In this document: positions 53,985 to 63,342 of the stretch, in pieces
Numbering within the stretch: the first letter of the stretch is position 1
Layout: each line of letters begins with the position of its first letter
Source of the DNA: Parapedobacter indicus
Lineage (GTDB): Bacteria > Bacteroidota > Bacteroidia > Sphingobacteriales > Sphingobacteriaceae
Direction: 5' to 3'
Length of the DNA: 64,000 nucleotides
Assembly (NCBI RefSeq): GCF_900113765.1
Contig: NZ_FOQO01000003.1
Location: 248,001 to 312,000, forward strand
Made by a program: the position numbers and the translations under genes
Notes under the pieces: generated by a model
The model's input: only the letters and a program-made list of their open reading frames with translations
What the model was told of the DNA's origin: nothing
Database searches by the model: none

Positions 53985-55412
53985 TCAAAAAATATCTTTT
54001 AAGACCTGCATAGCCGCATAGTATCCCCCCATGCCATGCACGCCACCACCCGGCGGTGTTGATGCCGAGCATATATAAATACCTTTTGCCGATGTCCGAT
54101 AAGGCGAGAACCGCAATGCCGGCCGGTTGAACAGCTGAGCAATATTTACAACACCGCCATTGATATCCCCACCGATATAATTAGGGTTATATGTTTCCAT
54201 TTCCGTGGTATTAAACGTATGTGTAGCCAATATGGTATCCCGGAACCCAGGCGCAAACCGTTCCACCTGATCGATAATCGCTTGGGTCATATCCTTTGTA
54301 GATCCATTAGGCACATGGCAATAGGCCCAACCGGTATGTTTCCCTCCCGGGGCCCTTGAGTCGTCAAATATACTCTGTTGCGCAAAAAGTACAAAGGGTT
54401 TAGTTGGATGTTTGCCTTGCCATACCTGCCGTTCTCCATTTGCCACCTCCTCAAACGTTCCGCCAAGATGCACGGTTCCCGCTTTACGCGCCGCTTCCGA
54501 TCGGAAAGGTACCGGTTCGCTCAGCGCCCAATCTATTTTGAATACACCCATGCCATACTTATGGCGTTTCAGTTGCCATCGATAGAGTGATGATAACCGG
54601 TTGCCGCAGATTGTTAACAGTTGCTTGGCCGACACATCAAAGAGAACCGCCTTTGCATCCGGCAGGTCGTCCAGCATTTGTACTTCGGTATGGGTACGTA
54701 TCGTTCCACCAAGGGACTGGAAATAACTCGCCAATGCATTGGCGATGCTTTGAGACCCACCTTTTGGTATGGGCCAGCCCCTGCGATGCCCTGCGATAGT
54801 CAGTACAAACGCAATGGCCGATGACGTTAGATTTTCCAGGGGAATCATGCTATGCGCTACAATACCGGCCCATAGGCCTCGCAATTCCCTTGTTTGAAAG
54901 CGGGCGGCTATTTGCTTACCCGATTGAAGTGATTTCAAGCCGAAAGCTGCTAACCTAAAGGGATTGGCTGGAATTTTTAGCATCGGTCCTAAAATGTGGG
55001 TATCAATCTGCGGCCAATTTCTTACCAACGGCTCGAATAACGTGCGATAGGCTTTGCCATCGGTACCTGAATATATAGCCGTCGTATCCAGTGATTGGTA
55101 TAACGCACCTGCGCTACCATCGTCAAATGGATGAGCGGCCAACACCTCAGGATGGATGTATTCAAGGCCAAAGTCTTGCAGGGGCAAAGATCGCAGGAAG
55201 GGGGAAGCTACGCCCATGGGATGAACAGCCGAACATACGTCATGGTGAAATCCAGGCAACGTCAGCTCCGCCGTGCGCATTCCGCCGCCAATGGTGCCCT
55301 TTGCCTCCAGCAGCAACACCTGTAATCCCCGCTGCTGTAACGTGATAGCTGCTGCCAACCCATTCGGGCCGGAACCGACGACAACAGCGTCGTATGATGG
55401 ATATAAACTCAA
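53985..55412 (-). CDS. CrtI/phytoene-desaturase-like NAD(P)/FAD-dependent oxidoreductase
   Basis: This is a flavoprotein of the amine oxidase/phytoene desaturase superfamily. The FAD-binding Rossmann motif is YDAVVVGSGPNGLAAAITLQQRGLQVLLLEAKGTIGGGMRT. The C-terminal FAD motif is GIYICSASTPPGGGVHGMGGYYAA. At 475 residues it fits the NAD(P)/FAD-dependent group related to carotenoid desaturases and retinol saturases. No carotenoid synthase is present nearby, so pigment formation is not supported. It is the first gene of an operon with the YeiH-type exporter, which follows after 19 bases. The stretch HSMIPLENLTSSAIAFVLTIAGHRRGWPIPKGGSQSIANAL belongs to the substrate domain. The substrate is unknown. 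Confidence 0.88.
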   Translation of the reverse strand: MSLYPSYDAVVVGSGPNGLAAAITLQQRGLQVLLLEAKGTIGGGMRTAELTLPGFHHDVCSAVHPMGVASPFLRSLPLQDFGLEYIHPEVLAAHPFDDGSAGALYQSLDTTAIYSGTDGKAYRTLFEPLVRNWPQIDTHILGPMLKIPANPFRLAAFGLKSLQSGKQIAARFQTRELRGLWAGIVAHSMIPLENLTSSAIAFVLTIAGHRRGWPIPKGGSQSIANALASYFQSLGGTIRTHTEVQMLDDLPDAKAVLFDVSAKQLLTICGNRLSSLYRWQLKRHKYGMGVFKIDWALSEPVPFRSEAARKAGTVHLGGTFEEVANGERQVWQGKHPTKPFVLFAQQSIFDDSRAPGGKHTGWAYCHVPNGSTKDMTQAIIDQVERFAPGFRDTILATHTFNTTEMETYNPNYIGGDINGGVVNIAQLFNRPALRFSPYRTSAKGIYICSASTPPGGGVHGMGGYYAAMQVLKDIF

Positions 55413-55470
55413 GCTGAAGCGATTATCGGGCTAAAGTACGTAAAAAGAATTAAGGTATTAACGGGTAATT

Positions 55471-56718
55471 CTACTGCTTTCGAAGCGGTTCCGCTAGATA
55501 TACTTCTAATTCTTCGTTGATGCGATGATACGTATTTGCTTCTTGTTCCGCTAGTCGGTCGGTAAAAAGGATACCCAGCAGGTGGTCGGTTTCATGCTGA
55601 AAAATCACCGCGGTAAAACCCTCCACCATTTCCTCGTGGTCATGACCCTTGATATCCTGATAAGTGAGATGTATGGTATAATTTCGAAGTACTTGCCCCA
55701 TTGTGTCGGGAATAGACAGGCAGCCTTCCAGTCCTTTGCGGAGCAATTTAGACCGCCAGGTAATTTTGGGATTTAGATACAATTCCAATGGTTCCCCTTT
55801 TTTGTCAAATCGCTGTACCCAAATAACATTTCGGTTGATACCCACCTGCGGGGCAGCTATACCTACCCCAGGATGCAACGAATCCGTCACCGCAAGATAC
55901 ATCCGTTTCGCCAACAGTGGCAGCGTTTCTTCTTTGGGGTCAATGTCTTGGGATAGCGTTTTCAGTATACGGGCTTCATCAGCCACCGTATCCTGGATCA
56001 CACGCAATAATTGCGTCGTATCACCCGAACGGATAAGACCTCGTTCTTTATCGTTAAGTGGCTGTGGGGGCGCTGTGGGTTTTGGCCGTTCTTTTATTTG
56101 ACCCGTATATTTCTTCTCCCCCGCACGAACCGCAGCTGCCAGATTGTTTTCCGCAGGCGGCACGGGGCAACGGTATCCGCTGCTATACGCACAGTACGGA
56201 TTATAGGCGTTGTTAAAATCGATAACAAGACGTCCGTTTTTGATATCCGCTAATGACAAATCTAGATATCTGCCTCCCCCATACGTCTCGTTACCATTCG
56301 TTGAATCGGTAAATGGCAAGAAAAGATGGTCGCGATAAATGGGATTGGCAAAAAGATCAAAGCTCCGATACAATACCAGTTCTCTGGCCTCCCCCTGTAA
56401 ATGGAACCGCGCCCGGGCGTATCGAATGTATTCCTTACTGGTACCGTCAGACGTTGGCATGCGAAAAGAAGATTCATTAAACAACCGTTCGACATGCGCC
56501 TCAACCCGAAAGGTACTGTCCGGGTCGTAATAATGTATATGTGGAATATCTTCTGCCGTCAGCGGTGATGTGGGATCTTTTCCAAGCTGTTCGAGTTTCG
56601 CCTGGCGAGCCTCCCAAACGCTGTCGGGATTATATTGTCCTTTGGATGGTAAAACGTAACAACAAATCCCTAGAATCATTGTCAATAATTTTGAAACGAA
56701 TTGTACTTTTTTCGTCAT
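55471..56718 (-). CDS. Exported fusion of DUF1684 and peptide deformylase
   Basis: An N-terminal signal peptide (FVSKLLTMILGICCYVLPSKG) is seen when the ATG at 56718 is used; the earlier start adds 12 unlikely residues. Residues 25-200 are DUF1684: TYGGGRYLDLSLADIKNGRLVIDFNNAYNPYCAYSSGYRCPVPPAENNL is its signature. From about residue 240 on lies a complete peptide deformylase: GVGIAAPQVG, EGCLSIP with the metal-binding Cys, and QHETDH with the HExxH pair of His and the catalytic Glu. Peptide deformylase removes the formyl group from new proteins in the cytoplasm, so an exported copy is unexpected. It may act on formylated peptides in the periplasm or on another amide. The cytoplasmic housekeeping deformylase is presumably elsewhere in the genome. 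Confidence 0.85.
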   Translation of the reverse strand: MTKKVQFVSKLLTMILGICCYVLPSKGQYNPDSVWEARQAKLEQLGKDPTSPLTAEDIPHIHYYDPDSTFRVEAHVERLFNESSFRMPTSDGTSKEYIRYARARFHLQGEARELVLYRSFDLFANPIYRDHLFLPFTDSTNGNETYGGGRYLDLSLADIKNGRLVIDFNNAYNPYCAYSSGYRCPVPPAENNLAAAVRAGEKKYTGQIKERPKPTAPPQPLNDKERGLIRSGDTTQLLRVIQDTVADEARILKTLSQDIDPKEETLPLLAKRMYLAVTDSLHPGVGIAAPQVGINRNVIWVQRFDKKGEPLELYLNPKITWRSKLLRKGLEGCLSIPDTMGQVLRNYTIHLTYQDIKGHDHEEMVEGFTAVIFQHETDHLLGILFTDRLAEQEANTYHRINEELEVYLAEPLRKQ

Positions 56719-56731
56719 ATAATTAAAAGCA

Positions 56732-56762
56732 TTGAATAATTCACAAATATACATTATTTTTG
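56732..56762 (+). promoter_or_regulatory. Bacteroidota-type promoter of the third SusC/SusD operon
   Basis: TTG (56732-56734), 20 bases and TATTTTTG (56755-56762) match TTG-N19-21-TAnnTTTG exactly. Transcription would start near 56769, giving an untranslated leader of about 165 bases. The opposite strand also has TATATTTG (56751-56744) toward the deformylase fusion, without a good -33 element. Confidence 0.6.
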
Positions 56763-56934
56763 TCGACTCATTTAATAGACATTATTACAATGGAGACATT
56801 TTTTACTCGAAGGCGTCGTCACGCCGCAGCAAATTTTTCCGTCCATCCCATAAAGCAACGAATGCGAATGTGCTGCTAACCCCGCAGCCTGCTTCTACGA
56901 CTTTATCTTTACATTCATTTTCAAACAATAATCC

Positions 56935-59900
56935 ATGAACAAGACAACTTGTACAGGTATCTTTATATACCTCTTTTCGCTGCTGGTGCCATTGATCGCG
57001 TTCAGTCAGCAACTTGATATTACGGGTAGCGTCGTCGACGCTAAGTCCAATTCGCCCCTAGCGGGCGTATCCATATCCGTCAAAGGGAAACCGGTTTCCG
57101 CTCAAACCGATTCTAAGGGCACCTTTATGCTCGCAGGCTTATCCCCTACGGATGTGCTGGTATTTTCTTTTGTAGGATACTTTCCCCGCGAAATTGCAGT
57201 GAATCAGCAAGACCCACCGTTAGTTATACAACTTACCAGCAGTACCGAGAATCTCGATGAGGTGGTCGTGACTGCATTCGGTGTATCGCGCGCGAAGAAA
57301 GCCTTGGGTTATGCCGTTCAGGACGTCAACGCCCAAGAACTAGCTACCCGTCCTGCCAACGCCTTGGGTGCAATATCCGGCAAAGTAGCCGGTCTTCAAG
57401 TAATCCCTTCCGGCGGCAACTTAGGCGGCTCCACCCGCGTGTTGCTACGGGGTATCAATTCCATCAGCGGCAACAACCAACCGCTCTACATCATCGACGG
57501 TACACCGATAGATAACACCGACCTGAACAGTTCCTCCATGATTAATGGTAGCGCGGGCAAAGATTTCGGCAACCTTATCCAAGATCTTAACCCCGATGAC
57601 ATCGCCAATATTTCGGTACTGAAAGGTCCTTCTGCCGCCGCACTTTACGGTTCGCGGGCTGCTAATGGCGTCATCCTCATTACCACTAAAAAGGGCGAAG
57701 GTGCAGACAAATTTAACATCACCTTCAATACCGGCATTGAACTGGAAAACATCGTTAGGTTACCCAAGCGCCAGCACCTGTATGGACAAGGCTATACAAA
57801 CTCATTTGCCACCGCAACCATCAACGGGCAGACATACAACATCGTTAACTATGAAGCAGACGAAAGCTGGGGGCCGAAGTTGGATGGCACCCCTGTATTG
57901 CACTGGTACAATCTCGATCCGGAATACCCGGCCGACTACCTGAATCCTCAGCCGTGGGAGTACCCCGAGCATGACGTATCCTACTTCTTCCGTACGGGTG
58001 TTTCCAATACGAACAACCTCGCTATTTCCGGATCATCGGGCAATACGGCCTATCGCCTGTCCTATACAAATCGCAACGTAAGGGGCACTACTCCAAATTC
58101 CAGTTTGGGCAGAAACACCTTGAACTTCGCCGGATCGACGCAGTTCGGCCGACTAAAGGTATCCAGTAACCTCAGCTATACCCATAACAACACGCTGGGT
58201 AGGCCATGGGCGGGTGCTTCCAACCGAAACATCATCCTCGAAGCCTTCCAATGGGGTGGTGTGCAGGTAGACTATAAGCGACTTGCGGAATATAAACGGC
58301 CAGATGGCACGCCACGCGCATGGAATCGTACCGGCTACCAAGACACGCCAGCGGCAGAGGCAACGCGATTCATCGACAACCCGTACTGGTCTGCCTATGA
58401 AAGTTATCTTGAAGAAAAGCGTGACCGACTCTACGGTAACATCGGCCTTACGCTTCAAGCCACCGATTGGCTCGATCTTTCCGGACGTGTACACGGCGAT
58501 GTGTATGCCCACCAATTCCAGGACCGCATTGCTGTTTATTCACGCTCACAGTCGCAATACCAGGAATACAGCAACCATTTTAATGAATATAACTACGAGT
58601 TTATTGCCACGGCAAACAAGCAATGGAGCCAGTTTTCGCTGTCGGGCAACGTGGGTGGCAATATCCGCGACCAGCAGCGGCGCATTACCGATGGCATTAC
58701 CCAAGGCGGGTTGATTGTACCTTCCTACTACAACTTGAAAAATGCTCCCTCAGTACTGACTAACAACGCATTTTACCACAAACGGGTATACTCACTTTTT
58801 GGCAGTTTCTCAGCGGGATGGAACGATATGCTGTATATCGATGGAACCCTACGTAACGACTGGTCGTCTACCCTGCCCATTTCCGACAATTCATTTCTCT
58901 ACCCGTCGGTAACCGGCAGCTTCGTTTTCAGTGAACTACCATCGCTTCGGAACAGCAACATTCTTACCTTCGGCAAAATACGCGTAGGATGGGCACAAGT
59001 GGGGAACGATACAGATCCCTACCAGTTGCAGCAGGTTTTTGAAGCCCTACCCGCGTTCGCTGGAAACCCGAACTATGCCCTCTCCGGCACACTGAATAAT
59101 GCATTGCTGAAGCCTGAAATCACGAGCTCGTGGGAAACAGGTGTGAACCTCGTATTTTTCAACAACAGGCTAAGTCTGGACGCCACTTACTACGATAACG
59201 TCAGTAAAAACCAAATTCTGCCGGTTCCCATCTCCGCTGCGTTCGGCTATGACGCCAAAATACTGAATGCAGGCAGGGTAACCAACAAAGGGGTTGAGGT
59301 GACGCTTACCGGCACTCCCATAAAAAACGATCGGTTTGAATGGAACAGCACGGTCAACTGGTCAACCAACCGAAATCGCGTGGATAAGCTTGACGAAGGT
59401 GTCAATACCCTGGAACTGAGTAATGCCTTGGTTACACTCGTTGCGCGTGAAGGCCAGCCGTACGGACAGCTACTGGGATACGATTTTGTATACACTCCCG
59501 ATAGGCAGCGTGTCGTGCAGGAAGACGGCACATACCTAAAAACAAGCCAACTAGTTCCGCTGGGCAGCGTCCTACCCGACTACCTGATCGGCTTCCAAAA
59601 TCAATTCCGCTTCAAAAAACTGACCTTTGGCTTCCTCATCGATGGCCGTGTGGGTGGAAGCTTCTTCTCACAGACCTATAAAGTGGGAATGTATTCAGGC
59701 ATCCTGGATCGTACCGCCGCAAATGGCATCCGTGAAAACGGTGTTGTGGTTGATGGCGTAAAAGCAGACGTCACTTTCCTCCCCGACGGCACCTACACCA
59801 CGGCCAATATCCGGCCCAACGATACACGGATTTCCGCACAGGATTGGGCACGCAATGAATACAACGGCCCCACCGCGTTCAGCATTTTTGATGCGACGTT

Positions 59901-60129
59901 TTTCAAACTTCGCGAGGTGACCCTCGGTTACCAGTTCAGCTTGGCAAACCACATCGGTATTTCGAGCCTAAATGTGAGTCTTTATGGCCGGAATCTGTGG
60001 AACATTTATACCAAAAGCAAGTACATCGACCCCGAGTTTACCAACAGCGGAGGCAATGTCCAGGGCATAGAAGGAGGCAGTATTCCTGTACCGGCTACGT
60101 ATGGTCTAAACGTCACTGTTAATTTTTAA
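56935..60129 (+). CDS. SusC/RagA family TonB-dependent outer-membrane transporter
   Basis: This is the third SusC of the window. It has a signal peptide (FIYLFSLLVPLIAFS), then directly a carboxypeptidase-regulatory-like domain (ITGSVVDAKSNSPLAGVSISVKG), the signature EVVVTAFGVSRAKKALGYAVQDV and a plug (NISVLKGPSAAALYGSRAANGVILITTKKG). The barrel ends with YGLNVTVNF. There is no STN domain, so it is not controlled by an ECF sigma/FecR pair; this fits the absence of such genes here and the presence of a plain housekeeping promoter. The length of 1064 residues is normal. SusD follows 19 bases downstream. No enzyme gene is attached, so the substrate cannot be guessed. Confidence 0.96.
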   Translation: MNKTTCTGIFIYLFSLLVPLIAFSQQLDITGSVVDAKSNSPLAGVSISVKGKPVSAQTDSKGTFMLAGLSPTDVLVFSFVGYFPREIAVNQQDPPLVIQLTSSTENLDEVVVTAFGVSRAKKALGYAVQDVNAQELATRPANALGAISGKVAGLQVIPSGGNLGGSTRVLLRGINSISGNNQPLYIIDGTPIDNTDLNSSSMINGSAGKDFGNLIQDLNPDDIANISVLKGPSAAALYGSRAANGVILITTKKGEGADKFNITFNTGIELENIVRLPKRQHLYGQGYTNSFATATINGQTYNIVNYEADESWGPKLDGTPVLHWYNLDPEYPADYLNPQPWEYPEHDVSYFFRTGVSNTNNLAISGSSGNTAYRLSYTNRNVRGTTPNSSLGRNTLNFAGSTQFGRLKVSSNLSYTHNNTLGRPWAGASNRNIILEAFQWGGVQVDYKRLAEYKRPDGTPRAWNRTGYQDTPAAEATRFIDNPYWSAYESYLEEKRDRLYGNIGLTLQATDWLDLSGRVHGDVYAHQFQDRIAVYSRSQSQYQEYSNHFNEYNYEFIATANKQWSQFSLSGNVGGNIRDQQRRITDGITQGGLIVPSYYNLKNAPSVLTNNAFYHKRVYSLFGSFSAGWNDMLYIDGTLRNDWSSTLPISDNSFLYPSVTGSFVFSELPSLRNSNILTFGKIRVGWAQVGNDTDPYQLQQVFEALPAFAGNPNYALSGTLNNALLKPEITSSWETGVNLVFFNNRLSLDATYYDNVSKNQILPVPISAAFGYDAKILNAGRVTNKGVEVTLTGTPIKNDRFEWNSTVNWSTNRNRVDKLDEGVNTLELSNALVTLVAREGQPYGQLLGYDFVYTPDRQRVVQEDGTYLKTSQLVPLGSVLPDYLIGFQNQFRFKKLTFGFLIDGRVGGSFFSQTYKVGMYSGILDRTAANGIRENGVVVDGVKADVTFLPDGTYTTANIRPNDTRISAQDWARNEYNGPTAFSIFDATFFKLREVTLGYQFSLANHIGISSLNVSLYGRNLWNIYTKSKYIDPEFTNSGGNVQGIEGGSIPVPATYGLNVTVNF

Positions 60130-60148
60130 TCCGATAAATCCGATTATC

Positions 60149-61693
60149 ATGAAGATAATAATCAAAAATATCCTTTCGGCCGCTGTGCTCGCAGTCACAC
60201 TCGGTGCATGCAGCGACAGCGAGTTTGAGAAAATCAATACCGACCCTAACCGGCCGGCCAATGTCCCTACACCGAGCATTATCCTGGCAGCCCAAAAGCA
60301 GCTGGTTGATAATATCCGTAACGAAAATTTCTCATTGCGGGGCACCCAGCTCTTTGCGCAATATTACAGCCAGAACATCTACACGGACCAGTCGCGTTAC
60401 GACATCCCCCGGAGTTATGCGGATACCTATTGGGCCGATGCGTATAAAGCCCTCAATAACCTCAACAAGGTAATACAGCTCAACACGGATGAGGATACCA
60501 AAGCAATTGCATCTGCGGGGACAGCAGGAACGAACGCCAATCAGATCGCAATTAGCCGGGTACTGAAAGCGTTTACGTTCCATTCGCTCACTGACGTGTT
60601 TGGTGATATTCCTTATCAATCCTACGGAAACGGCGATCCGGATTTTGAAGCCCTGCAACAGAATCCCGATAACTATACACCCAAATACGCTTCGCAGCAA
60701 AAAATTTATGAAGACTTGCTCAATGAACTCCAGCAGGCCGCAGATACGCTGTGGAAATACAAAAACCTGAATACGTTTGGCGCTTCAGACATCATTTATA
60801 AAGGCGACAACGAATTATGGGCCCGGTTTGCCAATTCGCTACGGTTGCGACTGGCGACCCGCGTTCGGGCAAGAGAACCCGAGCTGGCAGCCCAGCACAT
60901 CGAGGCCGCGATTGCACAGGGAGTATTCACTTCCAATGCGCATAATGCCATTTTCCGCTACGCAGCCAGCGCACCCAATGAAGCTCCGCTTTACCGTGCG
61001 ACGGTTACGGCCAACCGGAAAGATTTCGCGATATCGCACGTATTAGTAAATGCATTAAAAGGCGAGCTTGGCCCGTTTGATAGCAGGGATCCCCGATTAG
61101 CTGTTTACGCGCTACCCAATCAAAACGGTCAATACATCGGTCAGCCTTACGGACTTCCGTTGGAAGCTGCGGGCATTAACGGACCTACGGACATTAGCTT
61201 GCCGGGAGCGGTGATAAACGCCGCCGATTTCGGTGAGACGCTGCTGGAATATGCCGAGGTGGCTTTTCTCATCGCCGAGTACAACAACTGGAGCGATGCG
61301 GAATACCGCAGTGGTGTTCAGGCTTCACTTGAAAAATGGGGCATCGCTGCTGCAGCCGCCAAAGCGTATGCCGGAAGCCTGCCCCCCGCAAACCGTGAAA
61401 CAGTGCTTACCCAAAAATACTTCGCCCTGTTCACTCAGGGGCTGGAAGCCTGGTCCGAAATCAGGCGGACAGGCTATCCTGCATTTTTGGTAAAACCGAA
61501 CGATATCGTTTGGCAGCGTACCACATCCAACGGGACCACCATCTACCGCTTTGACCCCATCTTCGGCGATGGGATACCGCAGCGATTATTTTATCCGGCA
61601 AAAGAACAAAGTGTAAACCGCTCCAATTACCAAGATGCGCTTGCCAATCAGGGCGACGACATCATTACGACCAGGATATGGTGGAACAAATAG
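60149..61693 (+). CDS. SusD-like lipoprotein (SusD-like_2 type)
   Basis: This is the substrate-binding partner of the third SusC. The lipoprotein signal peptide ends in LAVTLGAC with the lipobox cysteine at about residue 24. The start of the mature protein, EFEKINTDPNRPANVPTPSIILAAQKQLVDN, and the core YWADAYKALNNLNKVIQL place it in the SusD-like_2 (PF12771-type) branch, which differs from the RagB branch of the other two SusD proteins in this window. Towards the C-terminus, ETLLEYAEVAFLIAEYNNW and EAWSEIRRTGYP are the matching helical motifs. The gene ends 35 bases before a strong terminator, so the operon has just two genes. Confidence 0.95.
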   Translation: MKIIIKNILSAAVLAVTLGACSDSEFEKINTDPNRPANVPTPSIILAAQKQLVDNIRNENFSLRGTQLFAQYYSQNIYTDQSRYDIPRSYADTYWADAYKALNNLNKVIQLNTDEDTKAIASAGTAGTNANQIAISRVLKAFTFHSLTDVFGDIPYQSYGNGDPDFEALQQNPDNYTPKYASQQKIYEDLLNELQQAADTLWKYKNLNTFGASDIIYKGDNELWARFANSLRLRLATRVRAREPELAAQHIEAAIAQGVFTSNAHNAIFRYAASAPNEAPLYRATVTANRKDFAISHVLVNALKGELGPFDSRDPRLAVYALPNQNGQYIGQPYGLPLEAAGINGPTDISLPGAVINAADFGETLLEYAEVAFLIAEYNNWSDAEYRSGVQASLEKWGIAAAAAKAYAGSLPPANRETVLTQKYFALFTQGLEAWSEIRRTGYPAFLVKPNDIVWQRTTSNGTTIYRFDPIFGDGIPQRLFYPAKEQSVNRSNYQDALANQGDDIITTRIWWNK

Positions 61694-61727
61694 ATTGACA
61701 GGTCAGGACCGCGAGAGGTCCCCAGCC

Positions 61728-61774
61728 AAATCCTCAAAATCCAACCGATCGTGGTGGTGATTTTGAGGATTTTT
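61728..61774. terminator. Strong terminator between the SusC/SusD operon and the symporter gene
   Basis: A perfect 14-base stem (AAATCCTCAAAATC at 61728-61741 with GATTTTGAGGATTT at 61759-61772) has a 17-base loop and a TTTTT run on the plus strand. It sits between convergent genes and may serve both, with the plus strand favoured. Confidence 0.88.
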
Positions 61775-61856
61775 CAATTGAATAGCGATTGTTTGCTTTT
61801 CGGATACCGGAGAGAAATAAAAGACAGCGGATGAATACGCGCGGGATATATAAGCC

Positions 61857-63323
61857 TTATTCGCCCCTCGAAGAAGTGGTCCACAGCATCAACCACGTAA
61901 GCGCACCGTTATAAATAATCAATTCGAAACCGACAGCATAGGCCGTATGGGGAACGATGAAATACGTATTGATCAGGTAACATAGCAAAGGCGACAACAG
62001 ACAGATATAGGGCACCAGCCGGTCAGCGACTTGTCGCTTGGTGAGAATACCGAACGCAAATAGTCCCAGCAACGGGCCGTAGGTATAACTAGCTGCCGTA
62101 AAAATGGCATTCACCACGGAGTCATCATTAATGACCCGAAAGACCATGATCACGAGTAACATGATCAATGAAAAAGCAAAATGTACCCGGTTTCGGGTTT
62201 TCACCAAGGTAGTGTCGTTGGGATCTGTCTTCTTGTTAAAATTAAGGAAATCTACACAGAAGGAGGTGGTCAATGCCGTCAATGCGGAATCCGTTGTAGC
62301 AAATGTTGCAGCAGTCAAGCCCATCATAAAGATAATGCCGGGTACAAGGGTGAGGTGATGAAGCGCGATTTCCGGGTATAGGTAGTCAGGTGTGGGCAAC
62401 GCTGTTACATCGATGCCATTTTTACTGGCATAAATATACAGCAACGCACCTACTGCGAGAAAAAACAGGTTAATGACCACAAATATACCCGTAAAGGAGA
62501 GCATGTTCTTTTGGGCTTCGCCAATGGTTTTCATGCTGAGGTTTTTCTGCATAAGATCCTGGTCCAGCCCGGTCATAGCAACGGTAACGAAGATGCCGCC
62601 AATGAAATGCTTCCAGAAATGGATACGGTTGCCCAGAAAATCCTCAAAAACAAATAGCTTAGCATAGCTGCTTTCCTTAACGGTTTCGATGGTTTCGACC
62701 AGGCTAAGCCCCAAACTATCCGCCATGAAATAAATGGAAAGGATGACCGCAAGCACCAAAAAGAACGTCTGCATCATGTCCGTGATGATGATCGTTTTCA
62801 AGCCTCCCTTATTCGTATATAGCCAGATCAACAGTAGACATAGGGCGATGGTCACCACAAATGGCACATTCCAGGCGTCAAAGATGAACCACTGCAGGAT
62901 GATCGCCACAAGATACAGCCGGAACGCCGATCCGATCGTCCGTGACACCAAAAATATCATGGCGCCGGTCTTATAACTCCGATGCCCCAACCGCTCTTCC
63001 AAGTAGGTGTAGATGGACGTCAGATTCATGCGGTAATACAGAGGCAACAAGACATAGGCGATGATGATGAAGCCTACGGCATTGCCCAGGATAAACTGGA
63101 AATAGCCGAAGTCACTATTGCCGACGGCCCCTGGCACCGATATGAACGTCACACCTGAAAGAGCCGTACCGATCATACCAAAGGCGACCATGTACCACTT
63201 GGCATTCCGGTTGGCTACAAAGAAGGTGGCATTGTCTGCCGATTTACGTGAGGTAACGTAAGCTACGCCGAGCAACAAGCTGAAATAAACAACCAAAAAA
63301 AGAAAAAGGACTGCAGGTGTCAT
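61857..63323 (-). CDS. Sodium:solute symporter (SSS family)
   Basis: This is a sodium-coupled transporter of the SSS/SLC5 family with about 13 membrane helices. Markers are FFVANRNAKWYMVAFGMIGTALSGVTFISVPGAVGNSDFGYFQF, GLDQDLMQKNLSMKTIGEAQKNML and GLTAATFATTDSALTALTTSFCVDFL, all typical of the family. The length of 488 residues is normal. It is 19 bases downstream of MurQ and on the same strand, so the two make an operon. In Bacteroidota, SSS symporters next to MurQ are likely to import amino sugars such as MurNAc, anhydro-MurNAc or related peptidoglycan fragments. That substrate is inferred from the neighbour. Confidence 0.94.
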   Translation of the reverse strand: MTPAVLFLFLVVYFSLLLGVAYVTSRKSADNATFFVANRNAKWYMVAFGMIGTALSGVTFISVPGAVGNSDFGYFQFILGNAVGFIIIAYVLLPLYYRMNLTSIYTYLEERLGHRSYKTGAMIFLVSRTIGSAFRLYLVAIILQWFIFDAWNVPFVVTIALCLLLIWLYTNKGGLKTIIITDMMQTFFLVLAVILSIYFMADSLGLSLVETIETVKESSYAKLFVFEDFLGNRIHFWKHFIGGIFVTVAMTGLDQDLMQKNLSMKTIGEAQKNMLSFTGIFVVINLFFLAVGALLYIYASKNGIDVTALPTPDYLYPEIALHHLTLVPGIIFMMGLTAATFATTDSALTALTTSFCVDFLNFNKKTDPNDTTLVKTRNRVHFAFSLIMLLVIMVFRVINDDSVVNAIFTAASYTYGPLLGLFAFGILTKRQVADRLVPYICLLSPLLCYLINTYFIVPHTAYAVGFELIIYNGALTWLMLWTTSSRGE

Positions 63324-63342
63324 CCGGGAGAAGGGCTTTTAA

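Noticed and set aside
53985..55412. Carotenoid biosynthesis
   Set aside because: The protein is only CrtI-like; no phytoene synthase or cyclase gene is nearby, so a pigment pathway is not supported.
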